A stretch of DNA of 64,000 bases from Amyelois transitella (taxonomy: Eukaryota > Arthropoda > Insecta > Lepidoptera > Pyralidae), in the NCBI RefSeq assembly GCF_032362555.1, contig NC_083515.1:3569001-3633000 (forward strand). The letters run 5' to 3'. Positions 1 through 25,460 of this stretch are shown here, in pieces. Numbering within the stretch: position 1 is the stretch's first letter; every line of letters begins with the position of its first letter. The translations under genes and the position numbers were made by a program. The notes beneath the pieces are model-generated. The model did not search any database. It worked only from the letters and a program-made list of their open reading frames with translations, and was not told the origin of the DNA.

Positions 1-50
1 TCTACCCCGCAAGGGATATAGACGTGATTATATGTATGTATGTATTTTTA
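1..50 (+). repeat. 3' tail of the ~255-bp LINE-derived repeat
   Basis: The first bases match the 3' end of the dispersed repeat seen whole at 40185-40439 and 62308-62567: a tctaccccgcaaggg block, then gacgtgatta and (TATG)n. The copy runs off the left edge. Confidence 0.75.
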
Positions 51-528
51 TATTTAAATGATATTGATTGTCGGCGCTCAGTATCCACTCCTAGAATGAT
101 CATAAACGGACACTTCCTAAAAATTACAATTAATGGGGAATAACTGAGAATGCATTTGAGAGTGTAGCCTCGAAAGGAAGGTTAGGGAGACCAGCAGAGT
201 GCCGAGAGTAAGTAATTTTAATAAGTACCTTCAATACGGACACCTATTTCAGATTCTAATTTACTCATATTATTGAGCGAAATTTCTGATTGTCTGTCTG
301 ATATTAGGTACTCTATTGCATGAATTTACATCAATATTTGTGACAATGCAACCTCCGGCATTGAATACAACAACGAATATTAATTTAAATTCAAACGCTA
401 TATTTTTTAAAAATATTTTTTTCCATGAAGCTTTGCTTTTCTTTCGTGAGCCAATTCTATGAAGATACGGCTTAACCCTTCAAGCGGACTGAATTATTGC
501 TCTGGTGTGGTCTAGGGTACCTACTTAC

Positions 529-3500
529 TTGACAGTCGCCGCAACAACATGGTGACTGGGGTTCTGCAGCCTCGTCTTCACTAAGTCCAAAGGTTGGAAG
601 AGGATGGTGCTGAAAGTTCCGGAGAAGGAACCGGCTAGGAAGGCCTTGAGGACCGGGTGATACTGTGAACAAAATATAACAAATCTTATAAGACATCAGT
701 GTGTATGTAAATCTGCTGAGAACTTAAGCTGCGATCCCTTAACCACATCCTAAATATTACCTACCTACCTAGTAGTGTGTAAAGTGCATTTTGCAGATAT
801 TTATAAAACATAGATCAATTTTATCCTGTTTTTAGGATTGAATTTACTTTGTACAGTCAACAGCATATCAAGCTACTCTATATGTCAATCATGTAAGTAT
901 GTAAATATTAGGTATAAAAGGTATTATCTTTGTAAAGACACACTTTGACCTTATAAGTATTTGTGACACGAGTCAACGATATGATAATGATATGGAGCGT
1001 GTGCTGTAACTTTGTATGGCAATTTATAATTCAATAGCACAATAGATATCATATTTTATTCTATATAAATAATGATTACGATTAATTATAGTAATATTAA
1101 AAAAGCGCATAATACAAAACTTATTTCCTAAAAGAGCGTTCGATTATTTTCGACCTCGTCTATTTGTTAAGAGAAAGAGTTAACCATTGATAGAACCTGC
1201 CCTTAAACTACTCTAACCCGTGGCTCGTCCCAATTCGTGACTCAGGAACTAACTTCACAGACCTGAGTCATGTCTTGGGACGTGTCATGCTTTAATTTTT
1301 TACCACCACAATGTTTATTCTAATCGTAATAAGTTTTACTTACATTTGTCACAATATCCATAATGTACAGTCAAGTCTTGAGACCGAGTACTTATATTGA
1401 TTGTCAGGTGATGTCTTTTGGGTAGACTCCGAACTTGTAATATTCGAAATGGTAAAGCCAATGGCAAAACAGACGTTTCTTTTGAAGTAATTTCAATAAT
1501 TTTAGGTACAAGCCTAGTTCGTATCGGAGTAGTCCGAATAGTAAATGGGGTTGACACGGAACATCAAAGAAATGGTCATTTTCTGGAACAAACCGTCCGG
1601 ATAATACATGTATGCTGTCACCAGGGCGGGTCGTAGCGAAAACTTGAGCCTTTGGTGGCGAAACAGTTTCTTTTGCTGAATAAAGAGTTCTTTCGAATAA
1701 ACCACAAATTTGTTTAATTGGGAGACAGGAAATCACTGTACTTAACGAATTTAGCCATCAGGAAATTCTATGAAAAACAAAATAATGGAACACTTGTATT
1801 GCAAGAGGGATTCAAAAGACCGTGTGCACTCGACGCGAATAAAATACGAACTAAAACGAAGTTGGCAGATGCGGTAGTTATATGTAATTTATAGCGGTTG
1901 TTATCAAAAGCAGACGGACCGTGGGTGATCTCAGGGGTCAAGATGGTCGCCCAGGGTGATAACACTATATCCGTGCTTGCTAACCAGGGGGTAATGAGAC
2001 GAGTGACCATCAAGCTAACTATATACTGATTGTGGAAGCAATTCTAGACAGTAACCTAATATGATAAAGTCTAAAATTGCATGGCAAACTGTGTTATCAT
2101 ATTTGTATGATATATTGTACTGTATACTTCAAATACATAAGTTGATAAAATCAATGTTTAAACAATATCAAGTCAAGCCTATAGAGTTAGAAAAACAAAT
2201 GCTATTTGCGTAAGGAGTGTGTAAATGCAGTACGTAAGATTCTGTCATAATAAAAAAACAATTTAGGTAAAAACATTATAAAAAATACTAAGATAAACAT
2301 TTTTATTTATTTCAAGATACTGAACATATTATATAAGTGAATAGGCATTATTTGAGCTTCAGTGTACTTACAACCTTTTAATTTTGACATAAATAAATAA
2401 AAATCTTGTTTACCATCAAACTGGCAGATTGAGGTAAAAGGCACTCAAACTTCCAGTAAAAAGTTTGCTGGCATTATCTAATTTTATTAGCACATGTTTC
2501 TCAAGTGCATTTGATAAATTAGGCTTCACAATTCATTCCCGCTTTACATAGATATGAGATATCCTAAGAAAATATTTTTCATCATTTTATTTTATCACTA
2601 GTAGGCATAAATTGATCGTTATATTTAAATATAAGATTTGTATTCTATTTATTTAGTCTTTTTGCACCAAAAATAATGTCCAACAGATGGCCTTAATACT
2701 ATATAAGGTGTTTTCTGTATTGTTTGGACAAACCTTAGCACTTCTGGAGTACTTAAATGAAATTTAAACAAAGAATGGAACCATCAGAAGGATCAAAGAT
2801 TATATTTATACCAGTTATAAGCTCAGGCTTATAACTGGTATTATGCAATATTATTGCAGACAATGGAACCTAATAATTACTATTAAAAACTAATATAGGT
2901 ACTGAAATTTTGATAATCAAAATACACACATACATATGAACTTACTGTACTATAGACGTTTCCACCACAGTCACTTGGGGGTATTGATATCAAATATTTT
3001 ATCTCTTGGGCCAAATGTGGGATAAACAAATTTAAATGTTGCTATGAGTAAAATGGTGACTTTCCACTGATTACACTAGCATGAATCAAAACATAAAGTC
3101 TCTCAATCAAATCTTTGCATGATACCAATTGCACCCTCTACTGCTGCCTTTAATCAATGTTTGTAGCCGATCAACCAGTAACCAGATATGGTCATGGAAT
3201 TTTCTCGCTTGATAACCAGTAACAAGAATGGAATTTGGTTGTCTTTCTTGGAATAATGTTTTATAACCAGCTACAAATACTCTGCTTTGGCCAGCCATCC
3301 ATTCCCAGCCATGGTCATGATGGCCAAATAGCCTTTTCTATTTGGCTTGTGAATTAAGGCCATGCAAGTGTAACAAACAGTAGAGATTTACTTTATCATT
3401 TAAAATCTGGATTTTTTGAATTGAATTTCTCATTCAAAACTTATCAATCCTTCAAATGTTATATTTAAACCCATATCACGGGATATTATGATAATTTGTA

Positions 3501-4111
3501 AGCATCATTCTATTCATTGTAGGACCAGGTCAATTAGTTAAGATAACAAATATTTCAAATCTTATTACTGAATTTTTGGCAATGGTAAAATATACTATAC
3601 CTGAAGGACAGACTCCATTTTTAAAAAAATACTTGTAAAAATGTAGGTAAATTACAAAACCAAGAACTGAAAGCTCCTTACAGTAGCACGATTCAAATAG
3701 TTATGACAAGTAAATGGAGTTGGAACAAAAATAATGATGCCACATAAGCAAGAATTGCAATAGCTGTGTGAATAATATTGTTATTGGGTTGGAAACAGTT
3801 CTAGGGTCATCAAGAGGACAAGCTAATCAGTAAGACAAACAAGCCCGCAGGGGGGCCACTTACGTCTTTATCAGCTGACTTCTTGAGGTCAAGGGGCACT
3901 GCCGTATCGATTGCCCACCCATCTGCAAACACCGAAAGCTGAAATAAAAGGCGTTTAGTGTAAGGAAGACATCACACTATTAAAGACGATATTCCTACCT
4001 ACCCACATTAGTAATACTCACATCGTTATTAACAGAACTTTTCTGGTTAACAGATGATTTTCCCTCAACTTTTATTTCATGCGATGTTATCTCACTTATT
4101 TGTTTTGACAT
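529..4111 (-). CDS. Mitochondrial carrier, SLC25A38 (glycine carrier) type, 5' part
   Basis: Three exons read on the minus strand: 4111-4022 (ATG, 30 codons), 3938-3864 (25 codons) and 662-529 (44 codons plus 2 nt). All have GT/AG borders and the phases agree. The third exon encodes [18 protein letters not shown] followed by [13 protein letters not shown]. The latter is the first-repeat signature PxDxx(K/R) of inner-membrane mitochondrial carriers, and the block is closest in my memory to vertebrate SLC25A38, which imports glycine for haem synthesis. The first two exons give a hydrophilic N-terminal extension of about 55 residues starting [12 protein letters not shown]. They are joined to the carrier exon only by phase and position, so they could belong to another gene. 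Remaining exons must lie left of base 1. The third exon is certain; the full model is less so. Confidence 0.78.
663..3863. other. Long intron of the carrier gene
   Basis: I see no convincing exon here. It is AT-rich with scattered repeat-like sequence. A 15-bp perfect inverted repeat (2808-2822 and 2827-2841, 4-nt loop) is present. The stretch around 3150-3330 repeats short 'ccagt/ggtcat' words and may be a decayed element. Confidence 0.5.
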
Positions 4112-4549
4112 AGTTTTTGCTATTTACTTTTTTACTAACAATAATAACGCACATTTTACTTCACCGTCATTTAACAGGAAATCATAATATTTATCAAACG
4201 TTTATATTTATTTTATGATTGAAAATAAATGTCTTATCCGTGATATTATTGAAAAATATTCGTGAAAATCAAGGTTATTCATTTCCCCTTGAAAACTTAT
4301 GATTTTTGTGGATTTGATTGAAAGGTTAGTTTTCATGCACAAGTGGAAAACTCATAAATAAAGTGCATTCAACCAATTATATTTAAGAATTTTTACCTTC
4401 ACAAGGTAAATCAACCAATGATAAAAAAGATCTTAACTTTTGTCGAACACCGAGGAAGGAAAACTAGACCTAATTTAATGTCATTTTGACATCTGTTTGC
4501 ATTGCGTTCCAATTTCAAGAATAGGTTAAAAATAATGCGTTCATAATTG

Positions 4550-4685
4550 TTTTTCACCCTGGTTCGCTTTTCATTATGACGTGAAACAGGACGACGGGAC
4601 AGGAACGCTTATCGCTCGATAAAAACGTTGTCATGCGTGCCATACTAGCCCCACAGGATAATTTAGCCGGCCATATCTAAGTACG
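4550..4685. repeat. Dispersed palindrome-rich repeat, copy 1 of 3
   Basis: Contains cattatgacgtgaaac, a gggacag word and tatcgctcgataaaaac. Related sequence occurs at about 35650-35820 and 60505-60630. No ORF. Probably a short non-autonomous DNA element, but I cannot fix its ends. Confidence 0.45.
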
Positions 4686-5617
4686 TAGGTACTGGTTGAT
4701 TTCGGAAATCACTGGGGAACTAAGCGTTTGATGTAAGGCTACAATCTAAAATATGTTCGTAATAGTAACTTGGTAGTTAAGTACCTATTTATATAATAGA
4801 ATACATTAGGTAGTTACTATCTATATTAATTTAACTCAGTTGGACTTTTGTACACATAATATCAAAAAAATCAAAAGCTTGATGATATGGACGTAATGAA
4901 TAGGAAAACTGTTTAGTGATAAGGTGAGAATACTAACAAACTGAAGAGTAGCCCACAGTTTGACCACGATCTTTATTTGGTTATGTCAGGTTTTTATGCA
5001 AAGATTTGCAGGGGAACTAACTATATTTAATCATGCATCGTCTCATTCAAAACTAATTAACTACTCGGCAGAAACACTGGTAACTATATACTTACTTACA
5101 TGGCCGCGTTAGGTTTAAAATCTATACCTCTTTGTGGATTCCGCTCTTTTATTTAGGTAGGTTCCCTGAAGAAGCTAGCAAGTCTCATTATAAAAATATA
5201 ATTACGATCTTAATTAATTTTATTAACAAACGACGAGGACGCTCGTGGCTAAAATAAAATTTTAATGAGGTTATCACAATTTGGCTATCCCCTCCAATTA
5301 GGTAATATATTATCATCTTTGGTCTCGATAATAATAATGTGCTGGATAGTGAGCTCTTAACTATAATGTCTCAATGTGAATAATCAAACCCAAAGCCGTG
5401 CCCTTAATAAAAAAAAGAGAATCGATTTCACAATAGCAATATTAAAGTAGGTAGGTAACCATCTAGTATGTGGTACCTACGTAGGTACTACAACATACAT
5501 TAAAGATGAACACGCCTCTGTCACGTGATACTCTCCTATCAGTGGCACCGACACGTCCTCGCTGCGTGGAGTAGAAATACTTTTAGCAGTAAACTATATT
5601 TGACAGTGTATATCACT
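4686..5617. other. Intergenic, no gene seen
   Basis: AT-rich sequence with many 'taggtacctac' words typical of moth intergenic DNA. No ORF or recognisable element found. Confidence 0.5.
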
Positions 5618-5795
5618 CCATCTCTTTCCCAAGGATGTCGTTAAAGGCTACAAAGGAATAGGCTAATAAAATTAAGATTCTTCTTTTAAGCGATAGGTTA
5701 TGAACCTGATACTATTCGAATCTTAATTCCATCTTTATGAGACTGGACACTGTCTACCCCGTAAGGGATAAAGGCGTGATTATATGATAGGTATA
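5618..5795 (+). repeat. Degraded copy of the ~255-bp LINE-derived repeat
   Basis: Starts within the head block (ctctttcccaaggatgtcg) and ends with ctgtctaccccgtaaggg and gcgtgattatatga. The order of blocks is as in the intact copies, with many substitutions and a missing 5' end. Confidence 0.7.
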
Positions 5796-6104
5796 CATGA
5801 ATGAGAATGTAGGTATACTTTCTCATTAGACACTCCTCTCCTACTCATTATTTCCGTCTAGCTATGCATCTGTTTCGTGGTAATGCCAAAATATTAAATT
5901 ATTAAATAAGCTACTACCTAATATAATAGTTAATATAATACTACTATGTGTGTACAGAAAGAATTTGAAGAAAAAGAAAAGTGGGCGTTGTTCGTAGGGG
6001 AAGCAAGAGAGATCTGTAAGAATCTTAGCAGGATGAAGTTCATTATCCCTACCTCTCCCCACAGAAAACGGTCTGATTTTCATCGAAAAAAAGTATAACA
6101 TAAC

Positions 6105-6212
6105 ATAAAATCACGGCTCTTTCCCGGAGGGGTAGGCAGAGACTACATCTTTCCACTTGCTACGATCTCTGCATACTTCCTTCGCTTTATCCACATTCAT
6201 AACTCTCTTCAA
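6105..6212 (-). mobile_element. 3' fragment of the same LINE family as 50605-54023
   Basis: Read on the minus strand, this matches the last ~100 bases of the full-length LINE: codons for MNVDEAKEVCRD, then KW, then the final SAYPSGKEA region and the gcgtgatttta tail. It is a heavily 5'-truncated insertion, as is usual for LINEs. Confidence 0.85.
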
Positions 6213-6536
6213 ATGAAAAAAAGTATCGTGTTCTCAAAGCTGCCAAAATGCATAGAATCCCTGTTCAGAAGTTCTGATTCGGGTGAAAAATGACTGGAGT
6301 ATATGGACGCTTTGGCAAACTAAAGGAGGTAAAAATAAAGGGCCTTTCGTCTTACAGTATATAATAATAATAATAAAAAGCCTTTTATTAAATAAATAAA
6401 TTTCTCATTTCATGCTACATTATTTGTTTAGTTTCATGCAATTCATTGATTCTTATTCATTTCGCATTCAAATTATAAAAGTATGTTAATTAAGTATTTT
6501 CAATTTATGGATTTATATTAATTTCATTATCAGTTT

Positions 6537-8515
6537 GTTATTTATTTATTTTTATTATTTTTTTTTTTTTTTTTTAATGAGAACCCCTCTCTAGGGTAAA
6601 GGCCTCCTCCATTTGTAACCAGTTCTTTCTGTCTTTTGCCTTGTTGTACCAGTTTTCTCCTGCTTTTCCTTTTATGTCATCGACCCATCTTTGTTGTGGT
6701 TTTCCCCTTCTTCTCTTTCCTACAGGTCCCTTCCACACTACGACTCGTTTCGTCCACCTTCCGTCTGTAGTTCTGGCCAAATGTCCTGCCCATTTCCATT
6801 TTAATTTCATGGAGTGGTGTAGGAAGTCTATCAGTTTCGTTTTCCGTCTAATTAAGCTGTTCCTAATTTTTTGTTTTCTTCGTATTTTTAAAATTGATCT
6901 TTCCATGGCCGATTGACATATTCTTATTTTTTCTTTTACCTTTTTCGTGTATGTCCAAGTTTGTGCGCCATAGGTGAGACAGGGAAGAATTACGCCATCT
7001 ATTACTTTCTTTTTCAGAGCAAGCGGCAGGTCCCCTTTTAATATTTCCTTATGGCTCCAGAATTTTTGCCAAGATGCGTTTATTCTTCTGGATATCTCTC
7101 CCATATTGCTGTTGGCGTGAAATGAAACTTGTTTTCCAAGGTAGATGTACGTATCCACATATTCTAGATTCACGTTACCGAGTTTTATAGGTGACATTGC
7201 GGAGTTGGTCATAACTTTGGTTTTTTGCAAGTTCATTTCTAGTCCCACTCGTGAGCTTTGTTGGTGAAGAGTCTGTATCATTTTCTCTAGTTGGTGGCTT
7301 GATTCTGAGAACAGTACTATGTCGTCAGCAAAACGTAAGTGCGTTAAGTTGTTGTTCTGTATTTTTAAACCAAGGCCTCTCCAATCTAGTTTTTTAAATA
7401 TTGTATCCAACACAGCAATAAAAAGCTTCGGAGAGAGAGGGTCGCCTTGTTTTATTCCTCTATTTATTTTTATTTCTGGGCCACACGTCTCTAAGCTAAC
7501 TCTACTTGTACTATTCTCGTAGACGAAGCGTATTATATTACAATATCGTTCGTCTATTTCATTCTCTTTCAATGTCTGCCAGATAGAGGTATGTGAGATA
7601 GAGTCAAATGCCTTTTGATAGTCAATAAAGGCAAGGTAGAGAGGTCTTCGAAATTCTCTATACTTCTCTATTATGCTGTCAAGGACTTGAATGTGGTCAA
7701 CTGTTGAGAAACCTTTGCGAAAACCTGCCTGCTCTACTGGTTGATTATTGTCAATTTTTGTTGATATTCGACTTAGGAGACATGATGAGAACAATTTATA
7801 TAAGCACTGCAGCAAACTGATAGGTCTATAGTTGGCTATGTCCTTCGGGTCACCTTTCTTGTACAGTAAAATAATTTTTGACTTTGTCCATTGTTCTGGA
7901 ACTCTTTGTTCTTTATTTATAATATTGAAAAGTACTGTTATTATGGGAACCAGCAGCTTTCCAGCTACTTTTATTGCTTCATTTGGTATACCGTCCGGGC
8001 CTGGGCTTTTTTCTGGTTTTAATTTTTCTATTTGTTCTTTTATTTCGTCTTCTTGCCAGTCTGCTTTTGGTTCTCTCTGCGAGTAAAAATGAATTTCTTC
8101 CAAGTCTTCATGTTCTGAATTTATACTATAAAGATTTTTGTAAAAATTAGTTGCTATTTCAAGTATATTATCTCTGTTGTTACTGCAAGTAGAGTCTCGA
8201 GTCAAGCTGGGTATCCATGTTTTGTGTGTGCGGAGTTCCTTGTATGCGCGTTTGCAACTTCCGCTCGTATATAGATGCTTCTCTATTGTCCTTAATCTGT
8301 AGTTATTATAGTCTTTTCTAATACTTTTGTTTGCTTTTTTGTAGAGTTCGCTAAGCCTTTTCTTGTCTACGCATGTCTTGGATTTAAAATTTTTTTTTGC
8401 AGTAACCCATATTAAATTTATTTTGGGCTTTTCAAAAATATTTTTTCTTAACCCAGCGTCTACAGCAGAATTCTCTTGTTTTGAATATCTGTCATTAAAC
8501 ACAGTTATAATGAGT
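6537..8515 (-). mobile_element. 5'-truncated LINE with intact reverse-transcriptase frame
   Basis: A non-LTR retrotransposon in minus orientation. It ends in an A-rich tail (plus-strand T run at about 6556-6577, then aataaataaat on the minus strand). The 5' boundary near 8515 is inferred: coding similarity stops there and no endonuclease domain is found upstream. I saw no clear target-site duplication. It is unrelated at sequence level to the LINE at 50605. Confidence 0.85.
6574..8502 (-). CDS. LINE reverse transcriptase (endonuclease domain missing)
   Basis: An uninterrupted 642-codon frame. Visible RT blocks are KSPGPDGIPNEA, NYRPISLL, the AGFRKGF block, YLAFIDYQKAFDS, then INRGIKQGDPLSPKLF and the catalytic box RFADDIVLF near residue 391. 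The C-terminus WVDDIKGKAGENWYNKAKDR is of the kind found in insect RTE-like elements annotated 'endonuclease-reverse transcriptase'. The N-terminal APE endonuclease is absent, so the copy cannot be autonomous although its RT frame has no stops. Low decay suggests a fairly recent insertion. Clade assignment is from memory of motifs only. Confidence 0.88.
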   Translation of the reverse strand: MFNDRYSKQENSAVDAGLRKNIFEKPKINLIWVTAKKNFKSKTCVDKKRLSELYKKANKSIRKDYNNYRLRTIEKHLYTSGSCKRAYKELRTHKTWIPSLTRDSTCSNNRDNILEIATNFYKNLYSINSEHEDLEEIHFYSQREPKADWQEDEIKEQIEKLKPEKSPGPDGIPNEAIKVAGKLLVPIITVLFNIINKEQRVPEQWTKSKIILLYKKGDPKDIANYRPISLLQCLYKLFSSCLLSRISTKIDNNQPVEQAGFRKGFSTVDHIQVLDSIIEKYREFRRPLYLAFIDYQKAFDSISHTSIWQTLKENEIDERYCNIIRFVYENSTSRVSLETCGPEIKINRGIKQGDPLSPKLFIAVLDTIFKKLDWRGLGLKIQNNNLTHLRFADDIVLFSESSHQLEKMIQTLHQQSSRVGLEMNLQKTKVMTNSAMSPIKLGNVNLEYVDTYIYLGKQVSFHANSNMGEISRRINASWQKFWSHKEILKGDLPLALKKKVIDGVILPCLTYGAQTWTYTKKVKEKIRICQSAMERSILKIRRKQKIRNSLIRRKTKLIDFLHHSMKLKWKWAGHLARTTDGRWTKRVVVWKGPVGKRRRGKPQQRWVDDIKGKAGENWYNKAKDRKNWLQMEEAFTLERGSH

Positions 8516-9650
8516 TGTCAGCCAGTTCATATTTTTTAGTTTTATTTTATTAAAATTAAATTTGGGGTTATAAATCAAATCACATTTTTTTTTTCACTTA
8601 TTTATTCTACGTACTTCCACAAAGTTACATGACTTTATGAAACTTACTTAAAGTAGGTACATACCTAATAAGAAAATATTCGTACATTAGATGTCTTTAT
8701 AAAATCATTAATCACAGTGTGTACTAACAATATTAAAATATGGAATGATTAGTAATTTGTCAATAATATAAATAAATCGTAAGTAAGTACTATATAGGGA
8801 AAACGCAATATTTTTTAGACACCATTGAAGAAATTTTGTCTCCTATGAGACTGGTCAATGAAGGCACAAGTTTAAGTACTTACATATGTGAAACAATTTA
8901 TAAATCTAATAATTGTACTGTTTTAATATAGAAAATAAATTATAGTATTAAGAATTGGCACAATCAATAGAAGGATTCTAAGGATATAAACTGAGATAAG
9001 TAGTAAAGACTTCTAAAAATGCTAGCTGACTTACACACTTACCAAATAACTATAAATAAATACCAACCATTAAGTATGAAAACAGCACAAAAATAATATC
9101 CAAAACGGAATGATTCTGGAATGATTTAATAATTATATAAAATGCATAACAGTGAAATTTTTAACATATAATAATTACGCCAAGAGATTCAAATGTGGTC
9201 TTAGTCGAGTCGACGTATATAAGTTATCTACGTATCAATGTACAGATCTACCTATTAAATTGAATAATTTATTGACACTTTATGCCTTGTCCATCAGCTT
9301 TAAGAATAGGTGCAATTACTGAAAAAGTTTTTTTTTTAAAATTAAGTGGGTATAAGTACTTATAGTATAAATACCTAAGTGTAACCGAAATACATACCTA
9401 TAGAGAAAATTAAAAATACAGTCACAATACAAATTGTAAATTGCAATTACTCAAAGCCCTCGTCTTTAGATAAGATTATTCTCAATACTTGCACCTTTCT
9501 TAAGTCATTCCTCACGTAACAAATTTAGCCGTTAGCCCGCAATATGCGACAGGTGGTAGGAATATTGTATCTGTCTCTTTCTTACTTTAAACGGTCTTAC
9601 AAAAGCCGTGGGGCCCTTCGCTGACTGTGTTGAAGGGTTAACCTTAATAT
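8516..9650. other. Intergenic and 3' flank of Mp20
   Basis: AT-rich, no ORF or recognisable repeat. The part next to 9650 should hold the Mp20 3' UTR on the minus strand. I did not identify a clear polyadenylation signal. Confidence 0.45.
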
Positions 9651-22387
<12,737 letters not shown>

Positions 22388-24497
22388 TTTGAACTATAAC
22401 TATGTAATTTAAATAATAAATTAATCACAGACACGAGTGTTCAGTGAAGTCACGGAGTACAGAATGTAAACAGGCGCGCGGTCGTCGCGACAACTTGTAT
22501 GTGTGAGTGTGTGATGTTGAATGACATCATGCGGCGTCGCAAGTTGCGACCGGTAGGCTAGGCTTGTAAGGTTGGGCTGAACTATGGTCTTATCGATAGT
22601 TTTTAAATTAGGTACAGTAATTTTATTGAGAATTTGGAAATTGTAATCTTCTAATCGACTTTTATACTTCTATACTAGAGTACGCCTTTACACGTACTTA
22701 TAGCAAAAATACCGCGGGATATCCTTTTTTAGTGCACCCCTAAACCACATACCTATAGAACAATGTAGGAAGGCTAAATTTCAAACCTCTAGACCAACTT
22801 TGTGGGCTGTGCATTGAAATGTCAGTCAATCAGTCACTATCTATTTTACTGTAAGATAGATAGTTAGGTTTTTTTTTATCCGGAAATTAATACCATTAAC
22901 AAAACCTTGACTGTTTAATATTCCATTTTACTGTTGATACTTCTCTGTTTAAGGATAAAACAATAAGTTAGGTATCAAAATAATAGTTAGAAACAGTTTT
23001 CTAACTATTATTATCTTGAGAAAATTATTAATATCTGAATTCTTACTATGTATAATGTTAAGGTGAAACCTTATAGTAAGTTCTGTTTTAGCCAAATTAA
23101 GACAGCAAAATAGAATTCACTATACACTAGAACACACTGATGATAAAAAGTAAAGTCAAAAAGACTTAAAGTATAATTATCGAAAAGACCAACCCATCAC
23201 TAGAGGCTTGAAATGTTAAAACGAAAACCAAGTACGGAACACAATGAGAGGGAAAGAGGTGGTGACATCTGTTATCTCGTTCCTTCTATCACAGAAATTT
23301 TAGTGGCAAGACAAGGTGCCAGGGAAGGAATTGGTTTGGTCCACGAATAAATTCTCAGAATTTATGCACCTTCAACCAACTGACCACAAAAACTTTAAGT
23401 TTGACCTGCCCACGCAAATTGGATTCCCTAAATCCGATTTTACCTGTCTGTTTGATTAATAAACCTGTACTCGGTGAGTATGAGTTCAAAGCTCTCCATA
23501 CAGGTTTTAGAATTACATTTGAAGGACTCTAAATTTGGTGTTAAAAAATATAAATGGAAATAAAATATAATGAAACCCTGGAAACCACTTTTAATTTGAT
23601 ATGGAAATTGTTTTGTTGTAGTGTCAAGGTGCACTTAGGGAGGATTTTCCGAAATGATACATTAATACCCAAGGATACATTAACTTATTAGTTTTTTCGC
23701 ATTTAGCAAGCTAAGCTAATTTCAACTAGCTTATCTATAGGAAAAGAAATAATCGAAGAAGAATTAGTAAACACCGTTACATTTTACATGTCAAATAGAC
23801 GCGTCTCGTTAATTTCATGGGCCATAATATTATAATCATTCCATTTACAAACTTTCCACAAATTGTTACTTCAATTAAATCTACTTCATTTATTATTATT
23901 AACGACATCTCAGGAAAGGTGAAAGAAATAATAGAAATGGTACAAGCACCTAACACAATCCACTGGATAACATACGACCTACCTACTTTTGTTATTCAAT
24001 TCGATTTAAACATCACAGATGGCGCTCTGCGTTATATCTTTTTTTTTCTTATGTAAAACGCTTTTTAATAGCATGTTAAGGGCAAAATATCACTTATTAT
24101 TAAAAATTTTAATAAGCCTGATTTCTCTTATACGATTAAAGAAATTGGTTCCCAAACCAATAAAGCATTACAAAAAGAAGTCAATATTTAAAATACCCTG
24201 TTATAAAATTCGAATTAAAATTTTGAAATTCTGGCATAAAAGTTCTGAAGTCAAATTACTTTGGAATAATAAAAATATCGAATAAACATCAGAATCATAT
24301 CAGAATTAAATCTTGTCAACCATCTTAATGTCAAAAATTATTTCAAGTCGGACAAAAAGAAAGTAAATAAAAAATTACAAAATGTAAAAGATACGAACAT
24401 ACAAATTTCACAATTCCTAAAACTCAAGAGAGACTTCCATAAATGTTCATCAATGATCTTGTAAAAAAATTAAAGACCAAATCGTAACTGAACCAAA
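22388..24497. other. Mp20 5' flank and intergenic
   Basis: The first ~180 bases are richer in GC than the surroundings and should hold the Mp20 5' UTR and promoter. A 13-bp inverted repeat lies at 22981-23010. No gene seen. Confidence 0.45.
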
Positions 24498-25460
24498 ATG
24501 GAGTTTCAAAGTAGAAGAAGTCGCAGAGGAAGAGGTCGTCATAATCAAGTCCTCCCCCAAGTTCATGATTATACCCCACCTCAGGCGTGTAAGCCTTGGA
24601 GCTTCCTCAGTGGTGTATATAGTCTCCTCATTATGTCCAGTATGTCAGTCCTCATTTATATGATGTTAGATTACCACTGTGAAACCTGCAGAACACATAG
24701 TAACATCAATGATATAACCAAGAACATTGACAATATAGCGGTAAGTGCAATTTCATGTTGAGTAATATGGGATGCTTTCACCTGGGATCTCTATTTCTGT
24801 ATTGTTAATCTAGGCCTTGGTGTCCATCAGATGATGTTGATATAATTGATCCTTCCTTACAGAGTAGGTGTCAGACAAAGAAATCATGGTGTTGTCTGTG
24901 TTTTCGGATGTACACCCTATCGCTATGCTATGCGACTCGCCGTCGGACATTTCTCTATGTTCTTGGTCCGATTTTCAGCATGCTCAATTTTTAGTATATT
25001 GGAATTCCACATTTAGCGACGTCAAGCGTGCATTTCTTCGGACAAAAGCTTTGGTCCACAGGTGGCGGCATCATGGAGTAAACAGATTATATGAAATTAT
25101 TTTAACTCGTGGTTTAGGAAAGAAATAACAATAGTAACATGCTGCTAACTACCGCATAATATACGAGAAATATGTATTTAGGGTATATAAAATTATTTTA
25201 TTATTTAATTAATTTAATTACAGAAAAACTTATCAACTATAAAAGACAATTATTACGACTTGGAAACTAAAATATCAAAACTATCCCGTGATCTTCCCAA
25301 GATTGAGGGACAAGTGGAAGTTTTAGAAGCTTTGACACATTCCATAGAAAAGAGACACGCTGTCGACCAACTTACTTCTTTTTGTCATATGGAAAATGAA
25401 AGAAATAATAGCATGGATGATGTATTAATTCCAAAAGTGATAAGCGTTGGTTCAGATTGA
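24498..25460 (+). CDS. Small type II membrane protein with coiled-coil ectodomain (unrecognised)
   Basis: Two exons, 24498-24740 and 25224-25460, joined in phase 0 by GT/AG borders, give 159 residues. The N-terminus is strongly basic (MEFQSRRSRRGRGRHN), followed by one hydrophobic segment at about 35-57 (FLSGVYSLLIMSSMSVLIYMM). The cytosol-positive rule predicts a type II anchor. Exon 2 is heptad-like (DLETKISKLSRDLPKIEGQ, then VEVLEALTHSIEKR), suggesting a coiled coil. I do not recognise a family. It is the first of several small genes in 24.5-37.7 kb with the same layout and is the only one on the plus strand. A possible alternative terminal exon, 86 codons after an AG at about 24862, lies in the intron and is not supported further. 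Confidence 0.55.

Noticed and set aside
1404-1736. 110-codon open frame on the minus strand
   Set aside because: No recognisable motif, lies in an intron of the carrier gene, and composition is not distinct from surroundings.
24868-25128. Open frame inside the intron of the gene at 24498
   Set aside because: It lacks an ATG start, and its only support is a possible AG acceptor. Kept only as a possible alternative exon.
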